Positions 43,960 to 52,593 of a stretch of 64,000 nucleotides of DNA are shown here, piece after piece. The translations under genes and the position numbers were made by a program. The stretch's first letter is position 1. Every line of letters starts with the position of its first letter. The stretch covers positions 1-64,000 of the forward strand of contig NZ_JADNOP010000004.1 in assembly GCF_015557635.1 (NCBI RefSeq), written 5' to 3'. The stretch comes from Fusicatenibacter saccharivorans. GTDB lineage: Bacteria > Bacillota > Clostridia > Lachnospirales > Lachnospiraceae. Below the pieces are notes generated by a model. The model was given only the letters and a program-made list of their open reading frames with translations, was not told the DNA's origin and ran no database searches.

Positions 43960-45018
43960 TTATAATCCAAGCAGTTTTGCAGCAACACCGGCCAGCATTC
44001 CGAGGAACGGGTTTGTTACTGCAGTGACAACCATTGTGGTTCCGCCGACGGCTGCATTGACAGCGAAGGCAGACGGCGCATCCAGTACAACGGTTTTGAA
44101 GATACCGAGTACAAACAGGAAACCTGCGATCGAAGAAGACGGAACAAATTTTCCGATTTTCGGAAGCAGTTTCAGAAGCAGAATTACACCGATCACAACC
44201 ATCATGATGACACCAGCCCATACAGCGTGCGGTGCATTGGCAGTTGCGGAAATGATTGCCTCAACCGGGGCTCCTCCGAAAAAGGAAGAAAACATATCGG
44301 CCAGGGAAGAAATCACGGTCAGGTTATCGACGTTGTAATTTCCACCGGTTGCCATTCCTGCGGTAATTCCGCCGAAGGAAATGTTGGAACCAATGTTCAG
44401 GCAGACCATACCGAGTGCGCCGAGAATTACGTTGGCATTGATTGTAAATTTCTGGCGGACAAATTTATCATCCTCTACGACAATGCTGGATTTCTCTTTG
44501 TTGAAAAATGCATTGGCAATGCAGGATGCTACAACGGAAATGACGATGGTATAAACCAGGGTATTGGCACTGTCTTTGGTAAAGTAATAGGTGATCAGTG
44601 CTGCGGCCAGGGAAACACCGCCGGAAATGGCATCACTCTTGATCATATCGATCGCGGCCTTTACCAGAATGATACCGACACCGGCCATCATTCCATAGGC
44701 AACATCCTCACCTACAAAGTTTACGATTTTTGTCAGCAGTCCAAACACTCCGATCAGAGCCATAATCACACCGCCGATAAAAATCATTGTACAGCGTTCC
44801 GAACGGTCTTTTCCAGCCGTTCCGGCGTAAGTGATCGTCTCCGCCTGGAAGGAAATTGGTGCGACACTCTGCGTAATCGTATTGCCCACCGCACCAACAA
44901 AGAATGCCAGCGCCGTCGGAACCGATGCAAATCCAAACGTCAGAGCAAGAAGACCCTGCGGCAGACCATTCAGCACAACGCCGATGATTGCCAGAAGATC
45001 TGTTAAAATGGATTTCAT
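43960..45018 (-). CDS. NCS2-like nucleobase permease
   Basis: This 352-residue protein has many hydrophobic helices. Segments such as TQSVAPISFQAETITYAG, VAYGMMAGVGIILVKAAIDM and FFGGAPVEAIISATANAPHAV resemble nucleobase:cation symporter 2 proteins of a short subgroup; typical members have 430 or more residues. It probably imports xanthine, guanine or uracil for the neighbouring PRTase. AGGAGGAG precedes the start. No purine riboswitch fold was found upstream. Confidence 0.8.
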   Translation of the reverse strand: MKSILTDLLAIIGVVLNGLPQGLLALTFGFASVPTALAFFVGAVGNTITQSVAPISFQAETITYAGTAGKDRSERCTMIFIGGVIMALIGVFGLLTKIVNFVGEDVAYGMMAGVGIILVKAAIDMIKSDAISGGVSLAAALITYYFTKDSANTLVYTIVISVVASCIANAFFNKEKSSIVVEDDKFVRQKFTINANVILGALGMVCLNIGSNISFGGITAGMATGGNYNVDNLTVISSLADMFSSFFGGAPVEAIISATANAPHAVWAGVIMMVVIGVILLLKLLPKIGKFVPSSSIAGFLFVLGIFKTVVLDAPSAFAVNAAVGGTTMVVTAVTNPFLGMLAGVAAKLLGL

Positions 45019-45067
45019 ACTAAATACTCCTCCTCACTATGAAATATGTCGTTTTGAAGCAAAGAGA

Positions 45068-45096
45068 AGTGTAGCACCAAAACCGGTCAAAGTAAA
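45068..45096 (-). promoter_or_regulatory. Promoter for the permease-PRTase genes
   Basis: On the minus strand, TTTACT and TACACT are separated by 17 bp, about 50 bases before the permease start. The rest of the 327-base divergent region holds a TATACT element at 45282-45287 that may serve the carboxylesterase gene; its -35 is not clear. Confidence 0.5.
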
Positions 45097-45344
45097 CCAG
45101 ATCAGTCATGAAAAGTTTTTGTCAGTGATAATAAGTCAATCTTATATACAAAATATTATTATTTCTGTGTGCTAATAAATCAAGAGGATTTTTAAATGTC
45201 TGCATAACCAATAATCAATAGTTACAAAACTGGGTGCCATTATTTGGAATTGTGCATATAGAAGCGAAGAAAAAGATTTGCTATACTGAAGCTGTATGAG
45301 GGTTTTTATCACAGTTATAAGAAACGGAAAGGGGATTTTTACTT

Positions 45345-46679
45345 ATGGCAATTACAGAGACAAAAACAAAATATGGACAGATTCATGGTACACCAAAAGA
45401 AGGCTACACCGTATTCCGCGGCGTTCCGTACGCAAAGCCGCCGGTAGGCGAAAAACGATTCTGCCCGCCGGAAGAGCCGGCGTGCTGGGAGGGCGTTTAT
45501 AAGGCGGATCATTTCGGATGCGTCTGCCCGCAGACCGAGCATGAGCCGGACTCCTTCTATGGAAAAGAATTTTATCTCGACCCGGAATTCGGCATGAAGC
45601 AGAGTGAGGACTGTCTGTACTTAAATATCTGGACACCGGCAAATACAGTGGATGAAAAACTGCCGGTTGCTTTCTGGATTCACGGCGGCGCGTTTATGCA
45701 CGGCTTCAGCCACGAATCCGAATTTGATGGATCTGCTTACTGCGAACGCGGCGTGATTCTCGTTACGATCAATTACCGTCTCGGTGCTTTCGGATTTCTG
45801 GCACATCCGTGGCTGTCCGAGGAGAGCGGTGTCGGAAGAAGCGGAAACTACGCGATTCTCGACCAGATCGCAGCACTGAAATGGGTAAAAGAAAATATCG
45901 CAGCATTCGGCGGCAACCCGGAAAATATCACCGTATTCGGCCAGTCCGCGGGATGCATGAGCGTACAGACACTCGTCAGTTCTCCGCTGACTGAAAACTG
46001 GATCAGCAAAGCCATTTTCCAGAGCGCCGGCGGCTACGACACCGGACTGAACCGCGATATGCCGCTTTCCGAGGCAGAAACCATCGGCCAGGAATTTGTA
46101 GAGCTTAGCGGAGCAAAATCGCTGGAAGAACTGCGTGCGATTCCGGCTGAGAAAATTGTGGAGCTGCAGGAGGAGTTTGGCCGCGTAAATCCATCGAGAA
46201 TGCTGAGCTTCGTACCGAACATCGACAATCATCTGCTGACCTGCGGCTATAACGATGCCGTAACCGAAGGAAAAATCAAGGACATCCCATATATGCTCGG
46301 TTCAACTGCAGACGACATCGGTGTGTTCCCGGAGATGAAAGAAAAAGGCGAGCACGGCGGCATCTATAAGGGATGCATCAACTGGAGCCTTGCGCTGGAA
46401 AAACTCGGAAGAAAACCGGCTTACGTTTACTACTTCACCCGTGCCCTGTTAGGTGACGACGCCGGAGCGTTCCATTCCTCCGAACTCTGGTACATGTTCG
46501 GAACCCTGGGCCGAAGCTGGCGCCCGAAAACCGAAGGCGACTATGCCCTCAGCAAAGAAATGATGGACGACTGGACCAATTTCATGAAAACCGGAAACCC
46601 GAACGCAGAGGGAAAAGACGACTGGAAACCATGCACAAAGGACGACCCGTATGTGCAGGTGCTGGATGTGAGAAAATAA
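45345..46679 (+). CDS. Type B carboxylesterase
   Basis: This 444-residue alpha/beta-hydrolase of the carboxylesterase/para-nitrobenzyl esterase family has YTVFRGVPYAKPPVGEKRF, SEDCLYLNIW and the oxyanion segment WIHGGAF. Ser201 sits in VFGQSAGCMS, and a His in GAFHSSELWYMFG is the likely catalytic base. It is somewhat shorter than the usual 480-540 residues. No signal peptide is seen. The natural substrate is unknown. GAAAGGGG precedes the ATG. It may be co-transcribed with the acetyltransferase gene 16 bases downstream. Confidence 0.9.
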   Translation: MAITETKTKYGQIHGTPKEGYTVFRGVPYAKPPVGEKRFCPPEEPACWEGVYKADHFGCVCPQTEHEPDSFYGKEFYLDPEFGMKQSEDCLYLNIWTPANTVDEKLPVAFWIHGGAFMHGFSHESEFDGSAYCERGVILVTINYRLGAFGFLAHPWLSEESGVGRSGNYAILDQIAALKWVKENIAAFGGNPENITVFGQSAGCMSVQTLVSSPLTENWISKAIFQSAGGYDTGLNRDMPLSEAETIGQEFVELSGAKSLEELRAIPAEKIVELQEEFGRVNPSRMLSFVPNIDNHLLTCGYNDAVTEGKIKDIPYMLGSTADDIGVFPEMKEKGEHGGIYKGCINWSLALEKLGRKPAYVYYFTRALLGDDAGAFHSSELWYMFGTLGRSWRPKTEGDYALSKEMMDDWTNFMKTGNPNAEGKDDWKPCTKDDPYVQVLDVRK

Positions 46680-46695
46680 GCAGAAGGAAATAAAA

Positions 46696-47148
46696 ATGGC
46701 AATCGAATATAAAAGACTTACCCAAAAGGAACTGGATTTTTTCATTCAGATGAGAATCCATCAGCTTCGCGAAGAGGGGGCAAAAGAAGAAATTGATTTA
46801 GCACCTGCGTTAAAAGATTACTATGAACGTCATATGGCGGATGGTACTTTTGTATCTTGGATTGCTGTTGACGGAGAGAGCATCATCGCAACAAGTGGAA
46901 TGTCATTTGTAGAAAAACCTCCATACTTTGAATGCCCGAGCGGCAGAATTGGATTACTGTCCAGTATGTTTACAGATCCGGCGTATCGAAGAAGAGGTAT
47001 TGCAAAAGAATTGCTGTCCCGTGTGATAGAAGATGCAAAAGAATATGGATGCGGAACAATACAGATTACGGCATCGGATATGGGCGTTAAGTTGTATACA
47101 GATTTTGGATTTGTGCACAATGGGAATTTTATGCAGTATAAATTGTAA
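46696..47148 (+). CDS. GNAT-family N-acetyltransferase
   Basis: This 150-residue protein has the GNAT fold. LSSMFTDPAYRRRGIAKELLSRVIEDA (about 93-119) is strand 4 plus the acetyl-CoA pyrophosphate loop, and a C-terminal TDFGFVHNGNFMQYKL follows. The substrate is unknown. AGAAGGA precedes the ATG. Confidence 0.88.
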   Translation: MAIEYKRLTQKELDFFIQMRIHQLREEGAKEEIDLAPALKDYYERHMADGTFVSWIAVDGESIIATSGMSFVEKPPYFECPSGRIGLLSSMFTDPAYRRRGIAKELLSRVIEDAKEYGCGTIQITASDMGVKLYTDFGFVHNGNFMQYKL

Positions 47149-47223
47149 TGTCCCTCAGAAAGAGATATTCTCTCCACTGGCTGCGATATTGGAAAAATAT
47201 TCAACAAATAATAGCAAGGATTC

Positions 47224-47246
47224 TCTCACCTCTATAGGTGGTGAGA
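47224..47246 (+). mobile_element. Possible solo IS200/IS605-type end hairpin
   Basis: CACCTCTATAGGTG is a perfect 14-nt hairpin with an extended, bulged outer stem. It closely resembles the right-end hairpin seen in many IS200/IS605 elements, as I recall the family. No tnpA or tnpB gene is present, so this would be a remnant. Confidence 0.35.
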
Positions 47247-47272
47247 TGAATTGCAAATAAGAAAGTTAACGG

Positions 47273-47373
47273 CAGTGGCGGGCGGAGAGAAATCGGTATC
47301 CCCCACTGACATGAGGCAAACCACAGTCAGCATTTTGCTGACATGTCAGACTCTGTGAAATTACCGACTGTGG
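47273..47373. other. Structured intergenic segment
   Basis: Several pairings lie close together: CAGTGG/CCACTG (47273-47308), CCACAGTC/GACTGTGG (47321-47373), TCAGC/GCTGA (47327-47341) and the palindrome TGACATGTCA (47339-47348). Some of these exclude one another. No frame in this 47149-47469 gap looks like a real gene. It may be a small RNA or a mobile-element remnant. Confidence 0.35.
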
Positions 47374-47410
47374 ATTGAAACAAAGAAAGAGGAAAAATTA
47401 GAATAAAGAA

Positions 47411-47459
47411 AGAGCAGCATTTTACCGACGTGTGAAAGGTAAAAATGCTGCTCTTTTTG
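47411..47459. terminator. Bidirectional terminator before the DUF1292 gene
   Basis: AGAGCAGCATTTTACC pairs with GGTAAAAATGCTGCTCT (one bulge), and TTTTT follows on the plus strand. The minus-strand DUF1292 gene ends 11 bases away and also uses it, with a T-rich tail on that strand. Confidence 0.8.
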
Positions 47460-47469
47460 CGTGGCAGAA

Positions 47470-47730
47470 TCAGTCGTCCAGATCGTTGCGCTCGCGGAAG
47501 ATCTGATAAATGGTGTCGATCAGTTCATCGTCATCGAGGCCTTCGAACTCGGCTTCGTTGACATCGAGATTCTCGGAAATGATGCGCAGAATGTGTACCG
47601 GTTCGTCATCGCCGCCGTCGGCCGGATAGAGAACTGCGTACTCATCCTCCTTGTATTCTACGATATCCAGAAGCTCAAAACGGACAGAATTTCCGTCCTG
47701 ATCGGTAAGGACAATAAGATTGGAATCCAT
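47470..47730 (-). CDS. DUF1292 (YrzB-like) protein
   Basis: This small acidic protein of 86 residues has a compact beta domain (VLTDQDGNSVRFELLDIVEYKEDEYAVLYP). An acidic tail of alternating Asp and Glu with an amphipathic helix (DELIDTIYQIFRERND) follows. It fits DUF1292, a widespread Firmicute family often found near the yrrK/ruvX genes; those are not here. The function is unknown. AGGAG precedes the ATG on the minus strand. Confidence 0.88.
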   Translation of the reverse strand: MDSNLIVLTDQDGNSVRFELLDIVEYKEDEYAVLYPADGGDDEPVHILRIISENLDVNEAEFEGLDDDELIDTIYQIFRERNDLDD

Positions 47731-47941
47731 AATTGCAATATCCTCCTTGGTGTGTTATTTGCCGCTCAAAAACATGCAAATTTAAAATTATTATACTATG
47801 AGGAAGTGAATTTGAAAAGAAAAAAGTGACTGGCGTGATACGCTTGATATTTTGCGCTGATACGGTATAATGACAACAGAGTAAAAATTGGCGGCTGTGG
47901 CCGTGCCCATGCCCGGAAAAATTGGGGGAAAGGAAGAATTT

Positions 47942-48763
47942 ATGAATTATCAGGTATTAGATGTCAAAGTAAAAGATACAGAAGAAACTGCAAAATTATA
48001 TACGTATTTTCTGGACAACTCGCGTGAGATTGCTCCGGAACGCGTGCGTCCGGTCATCGTGATCTGCCCGGGCGGCGGTTATGAATGGGTGTCCGAGCGT
48101 GAGGCAGAGCCGATTGCGCTGAAGTTTGTCGGAGCCGGTTACCACGCTGTTGTTCTGCATTACAGTGTTGCTCCGGCAGCTCACTATCCGACGGCACTCC
48201 GCCAGCTTGCCTGGACCGTTGCACATCTGCGGGAGCATGCGGCAGAATATCATATTGATCCGAACAAAGTAGTAGTAGCGGGATTTTCCGCAGGCGGCCA
48301 TCTGGCAGCATCGTACGGTGTGTTCTGGAAAAAGAAAACATTCCTTGCAGAAGAACTTGGCGTAGACGCAGAGCAGCTTCGTCCGAACGGTCTGCTGTTA
48401 TCCTACCCGGTTATCACATCCGGTCCGAAAGCGCACCGCGGATCCTTCACCAATCTGCTGGGAGACCGGTACGATGAGCTGGTAGACGAGATGTCTCTCG
48501 AGAATCAGGTCAGCCTCGATACGCCGAAGACCTTCCTGTGGCATACCGCGCCGGACGACTGCGTGCCGGTAGAAAACTCCATTCTGTTCTTTACTGCACT
48601 GCATGCACTGGAGATTCCGGTAGAAATGCATATTTATCCGGTCGGCGGCCACGGCCTTGGCCTTGCAAGCGAGGAGACACAGAGCTATGAATACCAGAAC
48701 GCAGTACGCGAAGAGTGCCAGAGCTGGATTTCACTGGCACTGAGCTGGATGCAGCATTTATAA
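47942..48763 (+). CDS. Alpha/beta-hydrolase (BD-FAE/xylan esterase-like)
   Basis: This 273-residue hydrolase has an oxyanion segment VICPGGGYEWVSEREAEP, the nucleophile Ser116 in VAGFSAGGHLAAS, an Asp in HTAPDDCVPVENS and a His in VGGHGLGLA. The family includes acetyl- and feruloyl-esterases acting on plant polysaccharide fragments. No signal peptide is present, so it works on imported substrates. GGGGGAAAGGAAG precedes ATG 47942; a longer frame upstream has no site. The substrate is unknown. Confidence 0.9.
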   Translation: MNYQVLDVKVKDTEETAKLYTYFLDNSREIAPERVRPVIVICPGGGYEWVSEREAEPIALKFVGAGYHAVVLHYSVAPAAHYPTALRQLAWTVAHLREHAAEYHIDPNKVVVAGFSAGGHLAASYGVFWKKKTFLAEELGVDAEQLRPNGLLLSYPVITSGPKAHRGSFTNLLGDRYDELVDEMSLENQVSLDTPKTFLWHTAPDDCVPVENSILFFTALHALEIPVEMHIYPVGGHGLGLASEETQSYEYQNAVREECQSWISLALSWMQHL

Positions 48764-48790
48764 AAAAATGTCCCAGAAGGGAGAACAAAG

Positions 48791-49318
48791 ATGAAAGTAT
48801 TAATTGTAGTAGATATGCAGAATGATTTTATCGACGGAAGTCTCGGCACGAAAGAGGCGGTCGGGATTGTTGACCGCGTTGCAGAGGTGATGGATTCGTT
48901 TGACGGAGCTGTTATCTGCACCAGAGATACCCATTTTGCGGATTATCTGGAAACGTCCGAGGGCAGAAAACTTCCGGTAGAGCATTGTATCGAAGGAACG
49001 AAGGGTCATGCACTGCAGGATACAATTCAGAAAATGGCGGAGAAAAAACAGGCCGTGGTGATGAATAAAATCACCTTCGGTGCAAAAAATCTGCCGGAGG
49101 AGATCGAAAAACTGGCAGGCGGCGTGCCGGAATTCATTGAACTCGTGGGACTCTGCACCGACATCTGCGTGATTTCCAATGCCATGCTGCTGAAAGCATT
49201 TTATCCGGAAGTGCCGATTTCGGTCGATGCATCCGCGTGCGCGGGCGTAACGCCGCAGAGTCATAAAAATGCATTGGAAGCTATGAAAATGTGCCAGATT
49301 GACATTGTAAACGAATAG
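48791..49318 (+). CDS. Isochorismatase-like cysteine hydrolase (nicotinamidase-like)
   Basis: This 175-residue protein has a likely Asp8-Lys93-Cys126 triad (VVDMQNDF, MNKITFG, CTDICVIS). The metal-site pattern DTHFADY...PVEHC resembles nicotinamidases. The probable reaction is nicotinamide to nicotinate, which would feed NAD salvage and so link to nadE. Other amides are possible within the isochorismatase superfamily. AGAAGGGAG precedes the ATG. Confidence 0.85.
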   Translation: MKVLIVVDMQNDFIDGSLGTKEAVGIVDRVAEVMDSFDGAVICTRDTHFADYLETSEGRKLPVEHCIEGTKGHALQDTIQKMAEKKQAVVMNKITFGAKNLPEEIEKLAGGVPEFIELVGLCTDICVISNAMLLKAFYPEVPISVDASACAGVTPQSHKNALEAMKMCQIDIVNE

Positions 49319-49337
49319 ACGGAAAAGAGGAAAAATT

Positions 49338-50210
49338 ATGAGCACAACAAGATTATTTGATCAGGATGCGTACCTGGGTGAATTTGAGGCAACCGTAGAA
49401 CGGAGCGTCTGCGAGGGCGGCATGTACCGCGTGCTGCTGGATCAGACCGCATTTTTCCCGGAGGGCGGCGGCCAGCCGGCAGATGAGGGAACGCTGGATG
49501 GAATTTTTGTAACGGATGTACAGGAAATCGACGGCGAAATCTGGCATACCGTGGAAGCACCGCTCGAGCCGGGCAAAACGGTAGTTGGAAAAATTGACTT
49601 TGAAAAACGTTTTTCCAATATGCAGAATCACTGCGGAGAGCATATCGTGTCAGGTATCGTGCATCGGATTTACGGTTTCAACAACGTTGGATTCCATATG
49701 GGAAGTGATGTCATTACCGTTGATTTTGACGGCGTTCTGACCGAGGAGCAGCTCTACGATGTGGAGCAGGAGGCAAACGAAGCCGTGCTTCGAAATGTTC
49801 CGGTTACGATCAGTTATCCGTCAAAGGAAGAGCTGGAAACCATGGATTACCGGAGCAAAAAAGAGATCGAGGGCCAGGTGCGGATTGTGACGATCGAAGG
49901 TTACGACAGCTGTGCGTGCTGTGGAACCCACGTTGCAAAAACAGGGGAAATCCGTCTGATTAAAATCTTAAGTGCCCAGAAATACAAAGGCGGCGTTCGC
50001 GTGACCATGCTTTCCGGTGAAAAAGCGTATGCGGATTACTGCTTAAAACACATCAATACCCTCGGCATTGCACGTTTACTTTCTGTAAAACCGGAAGAAG
50101 CCGGGGATGCTGTCGTACGGCTGAAACAGAAAAATATTGAGATGAAAAAAGAAATCAAACAGCTCAAAAAAGAACTGTATGCACTGCAGGGAGCACCGGA
50201 GAGAAAATAA
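49338..50210 (+). CDS. Alanyl-tRNA editing protein (AlaX-type)
   Basis: This 290-residue protein has the AlaRS editing-domain fold. Zinc ligands are His98 and His102 (NHCGEHIVSG) and the Cys/His of CACCGTHV (about 192-198). FPEGGGQPADEG is the N-terminal glycine-rich motif. A C-terminal coiled coil (QKNIEMKKEIKQLKKELYALQG) follows. It hydrolyses mischarged Ser- or Gly-tRNA(Ala). AAAGAGGAAAA precedes the ATG. The stop codon overlaps the next start by one base (TAATG). Confidence 0.92.
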   Translation: MSTTRLFDQDAYLGEFEATVERSVCEGGMYRVLLDQTAFFPEGGGQPADEGTLDGIFVTDVQEIDGEIWHTVEAPLEPGKTVVGKIDFEKRFSNMQNHCGEHIVSGIVHRIYGFNNVGFHMGSDVITVDFDGVLTEEQLYDVEQEANEAVLRNVPVTISYPSKEELETMDYRSKKEIEGQVRIVTIEGYDSCACCGTHVAKTGEIRLIKILSAQKYKGGVRVTMLSGEKAYADYCLKHINTLGIARLLSVKPEEAGDAVVRLKQKNIEMKKEIKQLKKELYALQGAPERK

Positions 50211-50692
50211 TGGCAAAAGAAAAAGAAATCAAAACAAATGCAATGCGGATTCTGGACCGCCAGAAAATCAAATACGAAGTTCTTCAATATGAATGCGATG
50301 AATTTATCGACGGGCTTCACACAGCAGAGAAAACCGGCGCGCCGGTCGAGCAGTCATTTAAAACGCTTGTGGCACAGGGAAAAAGCAAGCAGTATTATGT
50401 GCTGGTGCTTCCGATTGCAGAGGAAGTAGACCTGAAAAAAGCCGCAAAAGCGGTGGGGGAGAAATCCATCGAGATGATCCATGTCAAAGATATCACTGCA
50501 GTCAGCGGATACGTCCGCGGCGGATGCAGCCCGATCGGAATGAAAAAACAGTATCCGACCGTGATTCAGGAATGTGCGGCGAATTTTGACAAGGTTTACG
50601 TGAGCGGGGGAAGAATCGGAACCACGCTGTGCATGGCGCCGGAGGATCTGAAGAAGGTCAGCAGAGCGGAGTATGCGGATTTTATTCAGTAA
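50210..50692 (+). CDS. Cys-tRNA(Pro) deacylase, YbaK/EbsC type
   Basis: This 160-residue protein has a YbaK fold with VFKTLVA-like QSFKTLVAQG, a Lys in VDLKKAAKAVG and the signature GYVRGGCSPIGMKKQYPT. It clears Cys-tRNA(Pro) made by prolyl-tRNA synthetase error. It begins at the A of the upstream stop (TAATG), so it is translationally coupled to the AlaX gene. Together they form a two-gene tRNA quality-control unit. Confidence 0.92.
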   Translation: MAKEKEIKTNAMRILDRQKIKYEVLQYECDEFIDGLHTAEKTGAPVEQSFKTLVAQGKSKQYYVLVLPIAEEVDLKKAAKAVGEKSIEMIHVKDITAVSGYVRGGCSPIGMKKQYPTVIQECAANFDKVYVSGGRIGTTLCMAPEDLKKVSRAEYADFIQ

Positions 50693-50715
50693 AAACAGAA
50701 GAAACTGTATGGAAG

Positions 50716-50757
50716 CAGACCAGAACGAAGAAAAAAGTTCTGGTCTGTTTCTTTTTG
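50716..50757 (+). terminator. Intrinsic terminator
   Basis: CAGACCAGAAC pairs perfectly with GTTCTGGTCTG over a 10-nt loop, followed by TTTCTTTTT. It separates the tRNA-editing genes from the Tad operon. Confidence 0.9.
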
Positions 50758-50954
50758 CTGTGATGCGGCTGGAAGATTTCTTTCAAAAAAGGATCATAAA
50801 ATAATAGCTAAAAAGCAGCGGTGAAATTGCGATACGATTCTACGAATCCGCGAAAAACGGAAAACCTTTCACACGATTTTTCTTTTGGGTGTGAGAAATT
50901 TTCATCCCGTTTTTGGAGGCAATTCACAAACCGGAAAAAATTGCCGAAAACCGC

Positions 50955-50983
50955 TGGACAAATCGAAAAGAGGCAACTATAAT
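50955..50983 (+). promoter_or_regulatory. Promoter of the Tad operon
   Basis: TGGACA and TATAAT are separated by 17 bp, 48 bases before the tadV start. Upstream, TTTCACAC...GTGTGA (about 50869-50900) forms an inverted repeat that may be a regulator site or a hairpin. No c-di-GMP riboswitch core was seen. Confidence 0.7.
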
Positions 50984-51031
50984 GACCTCACAATCAAGTT
51001 GACCCAAACGAAACGGGAGGTGAGAGACAAA

Positions 51032-51559
51032 ATGTCTTTGCAGCACTGTCTGGTACTGACAGTTGCGACAGGGGCGGTATGGATGGATTTAAGAACACGC
51101 AGAATTGCAAATGAATGGATTATCACCGCATGGATCGCCGGGCTGGTTACACAGCTCATCCGCTATGGCGCCGCGGGAGCGGGTATTTTTCTTTTTGGGA
51201 TGCTTTTCCCGATACTCGCACTTTACATTCTGTTCTATTTTCATATGCTGGGCGCGGGAGATATCAAACTCCTATCCGCTGTTGGAGGCTTTCTCGGTGT
51301 GCCAGCGATCCTGAAATGTATGATTGTGTCGTTCCTGTCTGGAGCGGTCTTATCTATCGGAATTATTCTCGTCTGCGGAAATTTACCGCAGCGTCTTACC
51401 AAATTTTTCAATTATTTCCAAACTTATTTTACCAAAAGAAAATACCAGAAAAAAACAGAGCCGGTTCCCTATTACGATGGGAAGTGGGGCATGGAGTGCA
51501 TCCATTTTTCCGTTCCCGTGCTGATGGGAGTGCTGCTCTGGATTGGGGGATTTTATTGA
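51032..51559 (+). CDS. tadV: Prepilin peptidase, A24 family (first copy)
   Basis: This 175-residue integral membrane aspartyl protease trims pilin leader peptides. Its two catalytic aspartates lie in WMDLRTRRIANEW (near residue 20) and MLGAGDIKLLSAVGGF (GxGD motif). GGGAGGTGA lies eight bases before the ATG at 51032; the frame is open further upstream but that part carries the promoter. It is the first gene of the Tad operon and overlaps the next start. Confidence 0.92.
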   Translation: MSLQHCLVLTVATGAVWMDLRTRRIANEWIITAWIAGLVTQLIRYGAAGAGIFLFGMLFPILALYILFYFHMLGAGDIKLLSAVGGFLGVPAILKCMIVSFLSGAVLSIGIILVCGNLPQRLTKFFNYFQTYFTKRKYQKKTEPVPYYDGKWGMECIHFSVPVLMGVLLWIGGFY

Positions 51560-52593
51560 ATACTGCAAAGAAAAAGAGTGTTTTTGCAGTCTGTGACACG
51601 GAAATGGAATATGCACGCAATTTTATGGAATATCTGAACCAGAAGAGAAATATTCCGTTCGAAGTGCATGCATTTTCCAGTGCGGAGATGTTTCTGGAGT
51701 TCGCAAAGAATAACGAAACAGAGATTCTTCTGATTTCGGATAAAGCGATGAAAGAAGAGATCCGCCGGTATCCGATCCGTCAGATTATCATTCTGTCTGA
51801 GGGCGTACACAGTCCGGTGCTGGATCAGTATCCGGCGGTCTACAAATACCAGTCGTCGGAAAAGGTGATCCGCGAGGTCATGGCGTGCTACGGCGTAGAA
51901 AATGGTGTCGATACATCGCCTGCACTGCTGCCGAAAAAGGAAATGCGCATCATCGGCATTTATTCGCCGGTCGGACGGACGCAGAAAACCTCGTTTGCCC
52001 TGACGATGGGGCAGATTCTGGCGAAGGAGCGGGCAGTGCTGTATCTCAATATGGAAAGCTATTCCGGATTTGAACGGCTGCTGGAATGCAGCTACGACAG
52101 GGGGATGAGCGATATTCTGTATTATGCGAGACAGGAAAATCAGGGCATCATCTACAAACTGGGCGGAATGGTCCAGTCGATGCAGAACCTGGATTATCTG
52201 CCGCCCGCCGCATCGCCGATGGACATTCAGACTGCAAAATATGAAGAATGGAAATGGCTGTTTCAGGAGATTGAGAAGAACAGCAGTTATGAAGTGCTGA
52301 TTCTCGACCTCGGGGATGGCGTGGTGGATTTGTATCAGATCCTGGATTTTTGCAATGAAATTTACGTTCCGATAAGGAATGATGTGATTTCTGCGGCAAA
52401 AATGGAGCAGTTTGAAAATTTGCTGCGCCGGTGGGACTGCCAGTCGGTGCTGGACAAGATGCGGAAAATCCACGTTCCGTTCCACACGGCAAACCGGACG
52501 GGAAAAGCCTACTTTGAGGAGCTTGTCTGGAGCGAGCTGGGCGACTATGTGCGTCAGATTCTGCGGGACGGCAGAAGAGGAGAAGAAACATGA
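51556..52593 (+). CDS. tadZ: TadZ/CpaE-like MinD-family ATPase (TTG start)
   Basis: This 345-residue protein has an N-terminal receiver-like domain (VFAVCDTEMEYARNF) and a MinD/ParA-like domain. The Walker A equivalent IYSPVGRTQKTSFALT is atypical but keeps the lysine. VLILDLGDGVVD is the switch/Walker B region. TadZ localises the Tad machine at the membrane. The best start is TTG 51556, which overlaps the tadV TGA and has GGGGGA six bases upstream. ATG 51603 is an alternative. Confidence 0.85.
   Translation: MNTAKKKSVFAVCDTEMEYARNFMEYLNQKRNIPFEVHAFSSAEMFLEFAKNNETEILLISDKAMKEEIRRYPIRQIIILSEGVHSPVLDQYPAVYKYQSSEKVIREVMACYGVENGVDTSPALLPKKEMRIIGIYSPVGRTQKTSFALTMGQILAKERAVLYLNMESYSGFERLLECSYDRGMSDILYYARQENQGIIYKLGGMVQSMQNLDYLPPAASPMDIQTAKYEEWKWLFQEIEKNSSYEVLILDLGDGVVDLYQILDFCNEIYVPIRNDVISAAKMEQFENLLRRWDCQSVLDKMRKIHVPFHTANRTGKAYFEELVWSELGDYVRQILRDGRRGEET

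Noticed and set aside
45019-45180. A purine riboswitch upstream of the nucleobase permease gene
   Set aside because: The conserved core of the purine riboswitch (three helices with the loop pair) could not be found on the minus strand.
47370-47381. GTGGATTGAAAC, which looks like the end of a CRISPR repeat
   Set aside because: It occurs once, with no regularly spaced repeats or spacers and no cas genes. It is also part of the GACTGTGG arm of a local stem.
50758-51031. A c-di-GMP riboswitch before the Tad operon
   Set aside because: The GEMM core sequences are absent; only a simple inverted repeat (TTTCACAC/GTGTGA) and the promoter are seen.
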